A DNA stretch of 64,000 bases from the NCBI GenBank assembly GCA_022316685.1, contig JAKJHU010000665.1, positions 1 to 64,000 of the forward strand, given 5' to 3'. Positions within the stretch are counted from its first letter, which is position 1, and each line of letters starts with the position of its first letter. Below the pieces are notes generated by a model. That model did no database searches and was not told where the DNA came from. It worked only from the letters and a program-made list of their open reading frames with translations. The stretch comes from Progne subis subis (lineage: Eukaryota > Chordata > Aves > Passeriformes > Hirundinidae). This document shows, piece by piece, positions 1 to 9,893 of the stretch. The position numbers and the translations under genes are program-made.

Positions 1-119
1 TTTTCCTGGAGCATTCCCAGAGTTTCCAGGCCTTCAGAAAGGGTGTAGCACGGCAAACCTAAAAATCCTGGGATTTAAATATCCACCTCCACACGTTCCC
101 AAGTGACTCACAGGATTGG

Positions 120-391
120 GAACTTCCTATTTCGCCCGAAATATATATATATATATATTTTTTTTTTTTCCCCCGATGAGGTTTTATTGTCAAGCATCAG
201 ACACTGATTTTCTGAGAATCAGGAAACAGTGAAGAGTCTGAGAGGAGTTTTATAGCTCAGATGGATTTGTCCTGGAGTTCTGGATCTTTTGGGTCTGGAT
301 ATCCTTGGAAATAAATTTCTGCCTCACTGGTGCTTGTTTTATAACGAGGAGACAGAATTCCTTCAGTTCAGAACTTCCTATTTTGCCCAAA

Positions 392-422
<31 letters not shown>

Positions 423-869
423 CCCCCGATGAGGTTTTATTGTCAAGCATCAGACACTGATTTTCTGAGAAACAGGAAACAGTGAAAAGTCTGAGAGGAA
501 TTTTATAGCTCGGATGGATTTGTCCTGGAATTCTGGATCTTTTGGGTCTGGATATCCCTGGAAATAAATTTCTGCCTCACTGGTGCTTGTTTTATAACAA
601 GGAGACAGAATTCCTTCAGTTCAGAACTTCCTATTTTGCCCAAAATATATATTATATATTTTTTTTTTTTTTCCCCCGATGAGGTTTTATTGTCAGCATC
701 AGACACTGATTTTCTGAGAAACAGGAAACAGTGAAAAGTCTGAGAGGAGTTTTATAGCTCAGATGGGTTTGTCCTGGAGTTCTGGATCTTTTGGGTCTGG
801 ATATCCTTGGAAATAAATTTCTGCCTCACTGGTGCTTGTTTTATAACGAGGAGACAGAATTCCTTCAGT
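120..869. repeat. Three-copy tandem repeat, unit about 250 bp
   Basis: Three head-to-tail copies begin with GAACTTCCTAT at 120, 371 and 624 and end near 869, giving spacings of 251 and 253 bp. They differ by scattered substitutions and by the length of a TATATA plus T-run segment. Read on the minus strand, each unit has AATAAA about 14 bases before an A-rich tract, like a polyadenylated 3' end, and two TATAAAA-like strings. A minus-strand frame of about 66 codons is open in the first two copies, but it runs through the A tract and shows no domain. It could be a satellite-like local expansion or a tandem retroposed 3' end. The repeat itself is certain; its origin is not. Confidence 0.95.
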
Positions 870-900
870 GCCCATGGAAAAGATGATCCCAGAGGAGATC

Positions 901-1100
901 GCTGAATCCCGGAATTCCGGAATGGTTTGGGTTGGAAGGGACCTTAAACATCACCTGGTCCAATCCCCTTGGACACTTCCCTCTATCCCAGATTGCTCCA
1001 AGACCTGTCCAGCCTGGCCTTGGGCACTTCCAGGGATCCAGGGGCAGCCAGATCTTCTTCTCTGGGAATTAATTTCTCCTCAATATCCCATCTAAATTTC
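901..1100 (-). mobile_element. CR1 LINE 3' fragment
   Basis: The plus strand reads GAATGGTTTGGGTTGGAAGG, then GCCTGGCCTTGGGCACTTCC, a GGATCCAGGGGCAGCC segment and CAATATCCCATCTAAA. This is the reverse complement of the avian CR1 3' region, so the element's sense strand is minus. The standard AACCCCCTGCCATGGGCAGG part is shortened. The copy is 5'-truncated, as is usual for CR1, and carries no protein-coding part. Confidence 0.9.
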
Positions 1101-2895
1101 CAAAAGGGATTACACTGTTACACTTGAAGGGCCTCTGTCCCCAAGACCTTGAGTTTTGTCACCTGAAAATCAAACTATCTGGGAGGTCCAGAAGGGATTA
1201 GAGGAAAAGCTGATGGATCTTCAACATCAGATTTTGTCAGAAGAAAACGTTGGATTCCTGAGGTATTTTCCTGCCATGGGATTTGCTGATTGGAATCTGT
1301 TCCAGCAGGATCATCTCAGATCCTCACCAAAGAGGAAAGAAATCCACCTACACTGGACAACACAGGAAAAAAAAAAATATTTGCCAACAGCCCTAAAAAT
1401 TTTATCTTTGGTTCTTTGACTTGCAGCAGTGATCCTGTCACCACCCAGAAACCGCAAACTTTTCCTTATTTTCTTTATATTTGCTGGAGAATCATGGAAT
1501 GACTCACTCCTCTGGATTTATTCCACCCCATGGAGAATGGGGCCTGAAATCCCTCTGTGCCCTCCTGGAAACACCGGCTGGAACAATTCCCTTCCTCCTG
1601 CTTATCTCCAGTCCCAGGAAATCCAGAGGATTTCCAAGTGTTGTCAGACGGCTCTGAAAACTCCCGGGAATTCTGGTTTCCGCGGTGACCAGGAGATGTG
1701 ATTTGAAATTTTTTAATTCAGGTTGTGTTTGTCAGACAGAACCATCTGGGGTACGATCATATCGGGATGTTGCTAAAAAAGGAGCTGCAAAAATAGCCAG
1801 GAAAGGAAATCTAGGGCGATTCCGGACTTTTCAGGAGAATAAGGAAACAAGACAGGAAATGGGGGAAGAACTCTTGGAAATGGGAAGCTGAGGAGTGGAA
1901 AAGGCGGATCGAAGAACCACAGTGACCCTTCCTCAATCTGGGAGAGCAGTGTCCGGGAGCTGACGCGGTGGAGGGAAAGCATTTGGAAAAAGGGAGGATT
2001 TAACGAAGCAAAATGATTCCTGATGTGTAGCACTGGAATATTCAATGAAATCCCTTTGGATAACGACTTCCATCTTCTTCCCAGGCCTGCTGGAGTCCAT
2101 AGGTGTCCACATAAATCAGCCACGCCCAGCTTTGACTGGGAGCACTTCCATGGATGACGGACAGATATTCCCCCCCAAGTATTCCATGTTTTTCTTCCAC
2201 ATTTATCAACAAAAGTATGACCTTCAACCAAGGAATTCCTTTAATTCCCAAAGCTATTTAGGATCCTGGTTTTTACTTGTTTCCTCTTAATTTTTTTTTA
2301 AATTAATTTTAATTCTTAAATCAATTTTTAATTAGATTTTTAATTTTTCTTTTCCTTTCCAGTACTCAGAGCCTTCCTTTCCCATCAAAAGGCTCTTCTG
2401 TGACAACATCTTGAGAAACTCCATCCTCCCTCCATCTCCAGCTTCATTTTCCCCGGAAAGCTCCGTTCCGTCGGAATGTCAAGGACAGGGATATTAAAAT
2501 AATCGCGCTAATAAAGAGCCCTGTCAAACCCAGAGCTCAAACCCTGCTGCGGTTCAGGGCGGGTTTGCTTTAAATCAAATTTCCCAGTCCGCGGAGCCCC
2601 AAATTGTGCTATTAAATGAGATGTGATGTCCCACCCTGCCTCATTCTCCCGTTTCTGAACGGGAGAAGCAGGATTCAATCCATTCTAATAAACGGCAGCT
2701 TCTGGAAAGTCTGGGAAAAGCCTTTTCCCAGAGGAGGGGAAGAGCAAACGCCCCGTGGATTTGCTCAGATGGGATTTCATAGAAGGTTTCATCTTTGCAC
2801 GTGTTTAGGTGGTGGCCATCTTCGTTTTCCTGTCAGACACCAGAGTTGGCCAAACTGGATTTCCCTGGATAATTTTTCCATATGTTAAGAGAGAA
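1101..2895. other. Unique DNA, no recognisable gene
   Basis: About 1.8 kb without a recognised repeat. The longest open frame is 152 codons on the minus strand (1773-2231), with shorter overlapping frames on both strands and no domain, so chance is the simplest reading. A short AT-rich patch lies at about 2290-2350. The segment 2440-2620 carries several CpGs (CCGTTCCGTCGG, ATCGCGC, GTCCGCGG) and could be conserved non-coding DNA, but one sequence cannot test that. Confidence 0.5.
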
Positions 2896-3378
2896 ATAGT
2901 GGCTATTCTCTATTTTATGCCTATTTTTTAAAAGAGATAATTTTTGTGTTTATTTTCAGTGCCTCTCGCACCCTTTCGAAATCATGAAAATTGAGCTCTG
3001 GTTGTCTTTTAATAATAAAGCAGCTAAAAATTCTTCAAGTCTGATTTTAACTCCTGTCCTCTAATTTTCCAGGTATTCCCAAACAAGGAAATCTCTCAAT
3101 TCCTGCTCTCTTGGCCCTGCCAAGATCCCCCCTAATCGATAGTGGCTATTCTCTATTTTATGCCCATTTTTTAAAAGAGATAAATTTTTGTGTTTCAGTG
3201 CCTCTCGCACAGTTTCGAATCATGAAAATTGAGCTCTGGTCGTCTTTTAATAACAAAGGAGCTAAAAACTCTTCACGTCTGATTTTAGCTCCTGTCCTCT
3301 AATTTTCCAGGTATTCCCAAACAAGGAAATCTCTCAATTCCTGCTCTCTTGGCCCTGCCAAGATCCCCCCTAATCGAT
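2896..3378. repeat. Tandem duplication, unit about 240 bp
   Basis: Two direct copies, 2896-3140 and 3139-3378, both start ATAGTGGCTATTCTC and end CCCCCCTAATCGAT. The join falls on the shared ATCGAT/ATAGTGG sequence. The copies differ by a few substitutions and short indels (for example TTTATTTTCAG against TTTCAG). A CR1 piece follows directly after the second copy. No coding potential is seen. Confidence 0.95.
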
Positions 3379-3478
3379 GTCCTCAAGTGTCACATCCACA
3401 GGGCTTTTAAATCCCTCCAGGGATGAGGACTCCAGCACTGCCCTGGGCAGGACAATCCTTTCCAGGAATAAGGAATAA
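3379..3478 (-). mobile_element. CR1 LINE fragment
   Basis: TGTCCTCAAGTGTCACATCC, AATCCCTCCAGGGATGAGGA, CCTGGGCAGGACAATCC and TTTCCAGGAATAAGG match the CR1 subtype that carries 'caagtgccacatcc...ccagggatggtgactcca'. Sense is minus. About 100 bp remain, starting exactly at the end of the upstream tandem duplication. Confidence 0.8.
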
Positions 3479-4082
3479 AATTATTACACGGAATTTAGAG
3501 ATATTGGATCTTTGGGGTTTTTTTTTTTAATTTTTTTTTCTCCTCTTGCTGCAGAATTAGCCGCAGAGTAAATTCTGCCTGCGCATCTCCTTCTCCTGCC
3601 CGATGTGGTTCCCATTATCGCACTGGGAGCTGCAGTTCCTCTTTTTATCTTAATATTAAATGATTACGCACAAAATATTTTTTACACCAAGAGGGCTGAA
3701 AGCTTTTACCCTCAGGAATTTCTTTTTTTTTTTTTTTTTTTTTTTTTGTTCCTTTTCAATGCACAGAACTCTTTCACCGCACAGGGAACTCTTTCATTTC
3801 AGCTTAAAATTTTTATCTCACAGGCCAGAGAAGAGGAAAATCAAAGAACAGACAGGAATGGCCAGGAAATCCAGGAGAAGGAATGAAAAAAGAAGATTCA
3901 AGTTTTAAGGGCCAAGAATTTCCAGGTCATGCTCACGTTGATGGATTTTGCTCCCTGAGGATGCGGAAAATGTCTTAATGTGGCAAATCGGAAAAATATT
4001 GTGGGAATAAAATTGCAGAAATAATTAAAATAACTTTTTTTTTTTTTTTAAATTTTAGATCAATTTAATGTTTAAAAAAAAT
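3479..4082. other. AT-rich unique DNA with T runs
   Basis: No gene or clear transposon. It holds T-rich runs at about 3521-3540, an uninterrupted run of about 25 T at 3723-3747, and another at 4028-4049. Open frames here (3605-3908) exist only because they cross the T run. Confidence 0.6.
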
Positions 4083-4444
4083 GGAAAGGAAAGGAAAGGA
4101 AAGGAAAGGAAAGGAAAGGAAAGGAAAGGAAAGGAAAGGAAAGGAAAGGAAAGGAAAGGAAAGGAAAGGAAAGGAAAGGAAAGGAAAGGAAAGGAAAGGA
4201 AAGGAAAGGAAAGGAAAGGAAAGGAAAGGAAAGGAAAGGAAAGGAAAGGAAAGGAAAGGAAAGGAAAGGAAAGGAAAGGAAAGGAAAGGAAAGGAAAGGA
4301 AAGGAAAGGAAAGGAAAGGAAAGGAAAGGAAAGGAAAGGAAAGGAAAGGAAAGGAAAGGAAAGGAAAGGAAAGGAAAGGAAAGGAAAGGAAAGGAAAGGA
4401 AAGGAAAGGAAAGGAAAGGAAAGGAAAGGAAAGGAAAGGAAAGG
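4083..4444. repeat. (GGAAA)n microsatellite, about 72 units
   Basis: 362 bp of pure GGAAA without a visible interruption, all purine on the plus strand. Overlapping open frames of 125-134 codons on both strands (KERKG and LSFPF peptides) are by-products of a 5-bp period that contains no stop. It is not coding. Confidence 0.98.
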
Positions 4445-6144
4445 CAAATAGCTCATAAATAAAATCCATGGAGTTTTGTCAGGAGGGATCCTTACGGTCC
4501 CCCAGCTTGATCTTCCCTATAACAGGATGGAAACACCCAAAGAGGTCTAGGGAAAGGCCTCAGATCAGGGAAAATGAGCACATCCCTCCCTGACAAAACC
4601 CAGCCTAAGGAGCAAAGGGCTCATTTGCCCTCCCTCGCGCTCCTGATTGATTTGTGGGTGATTAATTTTGTGTCCTGTCCACCCTGGGTATTGTATGACT
4701 GCTCTTTCCTAAGATTCCGGAGGTTTATTTCTTTGGAAAAACTGACTCTGCCTTCAGTGTCTCGCTCCTGAAAATAAATCACAAAGCCAAGATATGAAAT
4801 GGGAGGAGGGAGGTGTTAAAGTTTACCTTGAGTTTGACAGGGAGGCTGCGTGGGAGTGGGCTGGAAAACGAGTTTAATTGATGAAAAACCCGGATTTATT
4901 ACTCCTGAAACAAAACCAACGGATCAATCAAAACGAAATAATTTGATTCCCACGCCGCAAATCTCAGGTGGCTGTGAGCGACACCGGTGCCGGTAATGAT
5001 GATAAATAAAAACTCCAGTAATTCCCATCCCTTCAGTGCTCTTGGCAGTTGTCCCTCAGTCTGGAGCTCGAGCTCCAGGAGGGACCATTAGGATCGTGCG
5101 CTCCGACCTGTTCCGTAATGCATGCCAGGGAATTGCATGCAGGAATTCCTGCTCCAGGACTGGAATTTCTGCTGCAAATCCCACAGACTGATTGCAGCGC
5201 TGATTTAAACCCATCCAGTCATGGAGAAGGCCATGGATTCAGTTCAGGTGCAGTTTGGACAGCCTGGCCTTTATTTTCAGACTGGTGCAATATGTAATCG
5301 TCGGAAAAGTTGGATTATAAATCTGGAATTACTCTTAAACATCTGACTGAATAATAAGCCAGGCTTAGGGGCTGAAAGAAAGATTTACAACGATTTCAGG
5401 TATGAATGGTCAAAGCAATTCCAAGAAATATCCAAGTAATTTCCAAGCGTCCCTCCCTGTCCTAACTAAACAACTGCTGGGCACCACCTGTTTAGACCCA
5501 AAAATCCTTAAAATTCCACTTGGGACACACCCAGTGGTGCTTGGCTGGAGCAGGTGAGCGCTTTGGATGGGAATCATCACAGGTAACCTGAGGAATGCGA
5601 AATATTGACTTCCAGACCTGAATTTCCCTTAAAGACAGGGTGACCAAGGGGCGATTCCAGGAGCAGGTCTGACATTTTTTCTCTGTCTTTCACTCTCTGG
5701 ATCTTCTGTTTTTCTCTTCTGTCGCTGTAAAGGGACCTTGGGCTGGCTGGAGTGGCCTGAAATGTCTCGTTCTGAGAGGATTTTTTGTTGTATGAGATGC
5801 GTCCTGTCCCCACTGGAATCTGATGAGTCCCTAAATCCATCCAGAGCAGTATTAAGGTGCAGGGATTGAGCTCGGATCCTGATTTTGTCATTCTCCATGG
5901 GAGCAGAAACTCCTGGAAGACAGAGGGGTGAGAGTGTCTGGTTTTAGTGGAATGGTTAAAAATGAAATCCCAAAATTCGAATCCTGAGGCACTAAAAAGA
6001 ACATTCTTCTCCACTTTTTTTTTTTTTCCTTTTCAGTCTTAATCGGCCAGAAACCATAAATAGAGAATTCAAGGAGGAGCAACTTTGGCTCTGTGGTCTC
6101 CTGGCTGAGCCCCTTGGCTGAGGGAAGCCTCCCACCTGATATTG
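4445..6144. other. Unique DNA, no recognisable gene
   Basis: 1.7 kb with no recognised repeat. The longest frame is 145 codons on the minus strand (5577-6014), without a domain. A perfect 18-bp palindrome sits at 5061-5078. A T run of 13 lies near 6016. Confidence 0.5.
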
Positions 6145-6375
6145 GATCACAGAATTCCAAAATGATTTGGGGTTGGAAAAGATCTTAAATCCCCTCCAGT
6201 TCCATCCCCTGCCATGGGCAGCCACACCTTCCGCTACCCCAGGCTGTTCCAAGCCCCGTCCAACCTGGCCTTGGACGCTTCCAGGGATGTGACATCCACA
6301 AATTCTCCGGCCAAGCTTTTCCAGAGCCTCCCCACCCTCACGGGAAGCATTTCTCCCTCATTTCTCATTCCCGGC
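6145..6375 (-). mobile_element. CR1 LINE 3' fragment
   Basis: ATCACAGAATTCCAAAATGA, CCCCTGCCATGGGCAGCCAC, CCAACCTGGCCTTGGACGC and CCTCCCCACCCTCACGG follow the CR1 3' region in order, sense minus. It differs from the other copies by GATGTGACATCCACAAATTC in place of GATCCAGGGGCAGCCACAGC, so it belongs to a different subtype or is more diverged. Confidence 0.88.
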
Positions 6376-7253
6376 ATTTGCTTCCCGCAGATTTCCCATG
6401 CTAGAACGTGGCTTGCTCGGTTTTGTTTCAGCCTCCCACACTGGATTATTTGCCTGCGGATGCCATGAATTTCTCTCACCTCACACAAACTCTGAGCCTC
6501 TCTCCTGAACTGCCAAAATATTTGGATCCTTCCAGTGGGGGAGTGATTAATGTCCATCCCAGTGGTATTCCATGTGTCACACACGTCGGCAGGAAGCTCC
6601 CTGAGTGACACGAGTTCCTTTGGCCCAGTCCTTGCGCCAGACGAGCCGACAGCTGATGCTGGAGCAACATCCACCAGAATTGCAGGATGGATTTTTCATG
6701 AGCACTGACCCAATTGGATCACCAGGAACTGCAGCTCTCCCTGGGATAAAATTGCCCTGAGCTGGAGATTCCCAGCAGTCCAGCAGAGCAATAAATAATC
6801 TGAAATTACAGCGCTGGGCATCAGAGGTTTGATTGGCAGGGTGTGATCTGGGTGGGAAAGGGTTTTCCTCAGGAAGTTTTGGGTGAGGTCACCCAGACGG
6901 TGGAGAGGATGGAGATTGGAGCTCGGGAGATGTTTGGGAATTCTCGTGTTGGGGTTTCTACGGGGCGGGGGAGGTTGAGCACCGTGGTTTGTTAAATGTG
7001 GCTGGGCTGAGGAGGGCAGCAGGTGACGGACAGGGTGCTGGTGCCTCTCTTGGGGCATTTCCAAGCAGGAAAAGAAGAAGAAATGAAAATTAAATTAATC
7101 TTTGCCTCAATAAACTTCAGATGAGACAATAAGGAACACAAAGTGAATCGGTGCGGCAGCCAAAATAGATCCCATAAATATCTGTTTGTGCTTTATCCCA
7201 TCTTTCTTTTTGGGATTTGGGGATTTTTTTTTCTTTTTTTTTTTTTTTTTTTT
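6376..7253. other. Unique DNA, no recognisable gene
   Basis: No repeat is recognised except T-rich sequence at about 7227-7253 next to the following CR1. Minus-strand frames of up to 146 codons overlap the CR1 border and have no domain. Confidence 0.5.
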
Positions 7254-7550
7254 CATAGAATGGGCTGGACTGGAAACTTAAAAACCATCCAGCCATGGAC
7301 AAGGACAGCTTCCACTATCCCAAGTGGCTCCAAGCCACATCCAGCCTGGCCCTTGGGCACTTCCAGGGATCCAGGGGCAGCCACAGCTTCTCTGGGAATT
7401 CTATTCCAGGGTCTCCCCACCCCCTGAATAAAGAGCTCCTTCCCAACAGCTGATCTACCCCCTCATCCAGCAGTTTATAACTGCTGTCCTTTGTCCTGTC
7501 GCTATTTATGGAAAAATTCCCTCTCCCTCCTTTTTATGGCTTGTCAAGAC
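7254..7550 (-). mobile_element. CR1 LINE 3' fragment
   Basis: Starts CATAGAATGGGCTGGACTGG, then GGCCCTTGGGCACTTCCAGG, GGGGCAGCCACAGCTTCTC and TGTCCTTTGTCCTGTCGC. Sense is minus. A T-rich tract abuts the CR1 3' terminus (left side), so insertion into or beside an A/T tract is possible. The middle holds a poorly matching patch near 7440-7480. Confidence 0.9.
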
Positions 7551-7816
7551 ATGTTGGGTGATAGGGCACAAAATTCAATCCTCTTGGCAGCAAAAGAGTC
7601 TCAAAACAAGGGATGCAACAGGCGGGAAACAAGTTCCTGCTCTCCCAAATACTAGGAATGGAATTGGGAACACTGGCAAAGGCAGAGAAACATCATAAAA
7701 AAGTCATTTTGGACACTGCGTAAAATCAGGGTAGCTGCAGGCCAAGAAAGCCAAGTCAGGGGAGCAAAGTTTAGGCGGAACTGGTGTTGGGGTTAATCAT
7801 CTCCTGGCAAATTTCT
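7551..7816. other. Unique spacer
   Basis: Unremarkable DNA between two CR1 fragments of opposite orientation. No open frame, motif or repeat could be supported. Confidence 0.5.
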
Positions 7817-7972
7817 CAGGTTGCCTGGAGGATTTGTGGGTTTCCCATCCCTGCAAGTGTCCAAGGCCAGGCTGGATGGGGCTTGGAGCAGCAGCCTGGG
7901 AGGGTGGAGGTGTCCCTGCCACGGCTTTAAAGTCCTTCCAACCCAACCCAGTTATAATTTTGAGATTCCATG
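7817..7972 (+). mobile_element. CR1 LINE 3' end
   Basis: CAGGTTGCCTGGAGGATTTG, GTCCAAGGCCAGGCTGGATG, GGGGCTTGGAGCAGC, GAGGTGTCCCTGCC and AAGTCCTTCCAACCCAACCC run in CR1 sense order on the plus strand and end close to a degraded GATTCCATG octamer. It is the last ~155 bp of an element. Confidence 0.9.
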
Positions 7973-9082
7973 AAATTCAGGGAGCTGGAATAAGAAACTC
8001 ACCTGGAAAGAAGACCATGGGGCGATTTTGGAAGACTCTGATTATTCAAGCTCACAGCTCTGGACTTTAAATCCTTTGAACTTTTTTTTTTTCTTTTTTT
8101 TTTTCTTTTTTCCCTCCTCTCTGATTCTTCTCTCACCAATTCTGCTTTAAGGAACTCATCCTTATCCACCGAGAAACGCAGCTGAATATCTTCGGGGCAT
8201 TCCCGTCTTGCTTTTAATGCCCAGAATGAATTGCACACATGAAAATGTTCTTTTATTCCTTTTATTATTATTATTATTTTAAATCAGATTGACAACTGAG
8301 CTACCAAAAGCGTTACCCAGCAGCTCATAAAGGTGAGGTTTCAGCTCCTTTCAGCAAAGTCACAGTAAAGCTAAGCAGAGAGCCCGGACATAAAGAGGAC
8401 TTGTCCCTTTGCCAGCACGTTATGGATTATTTTACAAGAGTTTTCAGTCTGGAAGTCCTTAACCTGCCACTTCAGCTATCAACATTCACTATCAGTGATT
8501 AAATCTTGACTACTCCGAGACTGGAAACGGTGCCAAAGGTAAACCTGGTTCAGCTCAGCCCAGCCCTTCCCTGCTGGCTTCAGGAGCTACCCCGAGGTCA
8601 CTACGGAGTCAAAGCCCCCAAGTGTCTCTCAGGAACCACTCAAGACTCAGGCTCCAAGCCCGTGGAGTTTAAAGTTTTATAATCCTGGTTCTTTTTTTGG
8701 CCAGGACTGTGAACTTCTTACCACGTGGCTCCTAATGAAAACAGAGCTATTCCATTTCTTCCTTCTCCCCAGACTTCTACGGCGTTCCCCCATTTCAGAT
8801 TTGCTGTTTGACACAAGGTATTTTATCTTTCTGGGGATGTCTCCAAAATTATTTGTTCGAGGAATTTAATCTTTATCCCTCTTCCTGTGCTTGCCAAGCT
8901 TTCTCTGCCTTGGTCTCCATGATTTTCTATTCCTTTTGTTTGTTGTGGGGTCTTTTTTGTGGACAAAATCTCCACATCACCACAGGAAAATGAAGATGCT
9001 GCTGCTAATATTCTCCTGTTGTTGTCCTGATTAATACCCTGAGACTGATTTTATTTAGAAGCAGACTCAAGCAAGCCACACA
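7973..9082. other. Unique DNA, no recognisable gene
   Basis: 1.1 kb holding T-rich runs (about 8083-8112) and an ATT triplet run near 8260-8280. The part 8290-8690 is balanced in composition and free of recognised repeats. No coding frame is convincing; the longest is 79 codons. Confidence 0.5.
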
Positions 9083-9893
9083 CTTCCTTTCCTTTCCTTT
9101 CCTTTCCTTTCCTTTCCTTTCCTTTCCTTTCCTTTTCTCTTTCCTTCTTCCTTTCCTTTCCTTTCCTTTTCCTTTCTTCCTTTCCTTTCCTTTCCTTTCC
9201 TTTCCTTTCCTTTCCTTTTCCTTTCCTTTCCTTTCCTTTCCTTTCCTTTCCTTCTCCTTTCCTCCTTTCCTTTCCCTTTTCCTTTTCCTTTTCCTTTCCT
9301 TTCCTTTTCCTTTTCCTTTCCTTTCTTTCCTTTCCTTTCCTTCCTTTCCTTTCCTTTTCCTTTCCTTTTCCTTTCCTTCCTTTCCTTTCTTTCCTTTCTC
9401 TTTCCTTCTCCTTTCCCTTCCCTTCTCTTTCCTTTCCTTTCCTTTTCCTTTCCTTTCCTTCCTTTCCTTTCCTTTCTTCCTTTCCTTTCCTTTCCTTTCC
9501 TCCTTTCCTTCCTCTTCCCTTCCCTTCCCTTTCCCTTTCCCTTTCCCTTTCCCTTTCCCTTTCCCTTTCCCTTTCCCTTTCCCTTTCCCTTTCCCTTTCC
9601 CTTTCCCTTTCCCTTTCCCTTTTCCCTTTCCCTTTCCCTTTTCCTTTCCCTTTTCCCTTTCCCTTTCCCTTTCCCTTTCCCTTTTCCCTTTCCCTTTTCC
9701 TCTTTTCCTCTTTTCCTCTTTTCCTCTTTTCCTCTTTTCCTTTTTCCTTTTTCCTTTTCCTTTTTTTCATTTTCCTTTTTCATTTTCCTTTTTTCATTTT
9801 CCTTTTTTCCTTTTCCTTTTCCTTTTTTCCTTTCCTTTCCTTTCCCTTCCTTTCCTTTCCCTCCCACACCTTCCCACACCTTCCCTTCCTTTC
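9083..9893. repeat. Zoned polypyrimidine tract (CCTTT, CCCTTT, TTTTCCTC)
   Basis: About 810 bp that are almost entirely C and T on the plus strand. The left half is mostly 5-bp CCTTT with interruptions. About 9510-9680 is 6-bp CCCTTT, about 9690-9740 is 8-bp TTTTCCTC, then mixed TTTTCC and TTTTCATTTTCC units, and CCTTT again at the right edge. Minus-strand frames of 239 and 270 codons (KGKGK, RERER) are stop-free by composition and are not genes. Confidence 0.97.

Noticed and set aside
9051..9879. 239- and 270-codon minus-strand frames
   Set aside because: They are translations of the pyrimidine tract (KGKGK and RERER), stop-free by composition.
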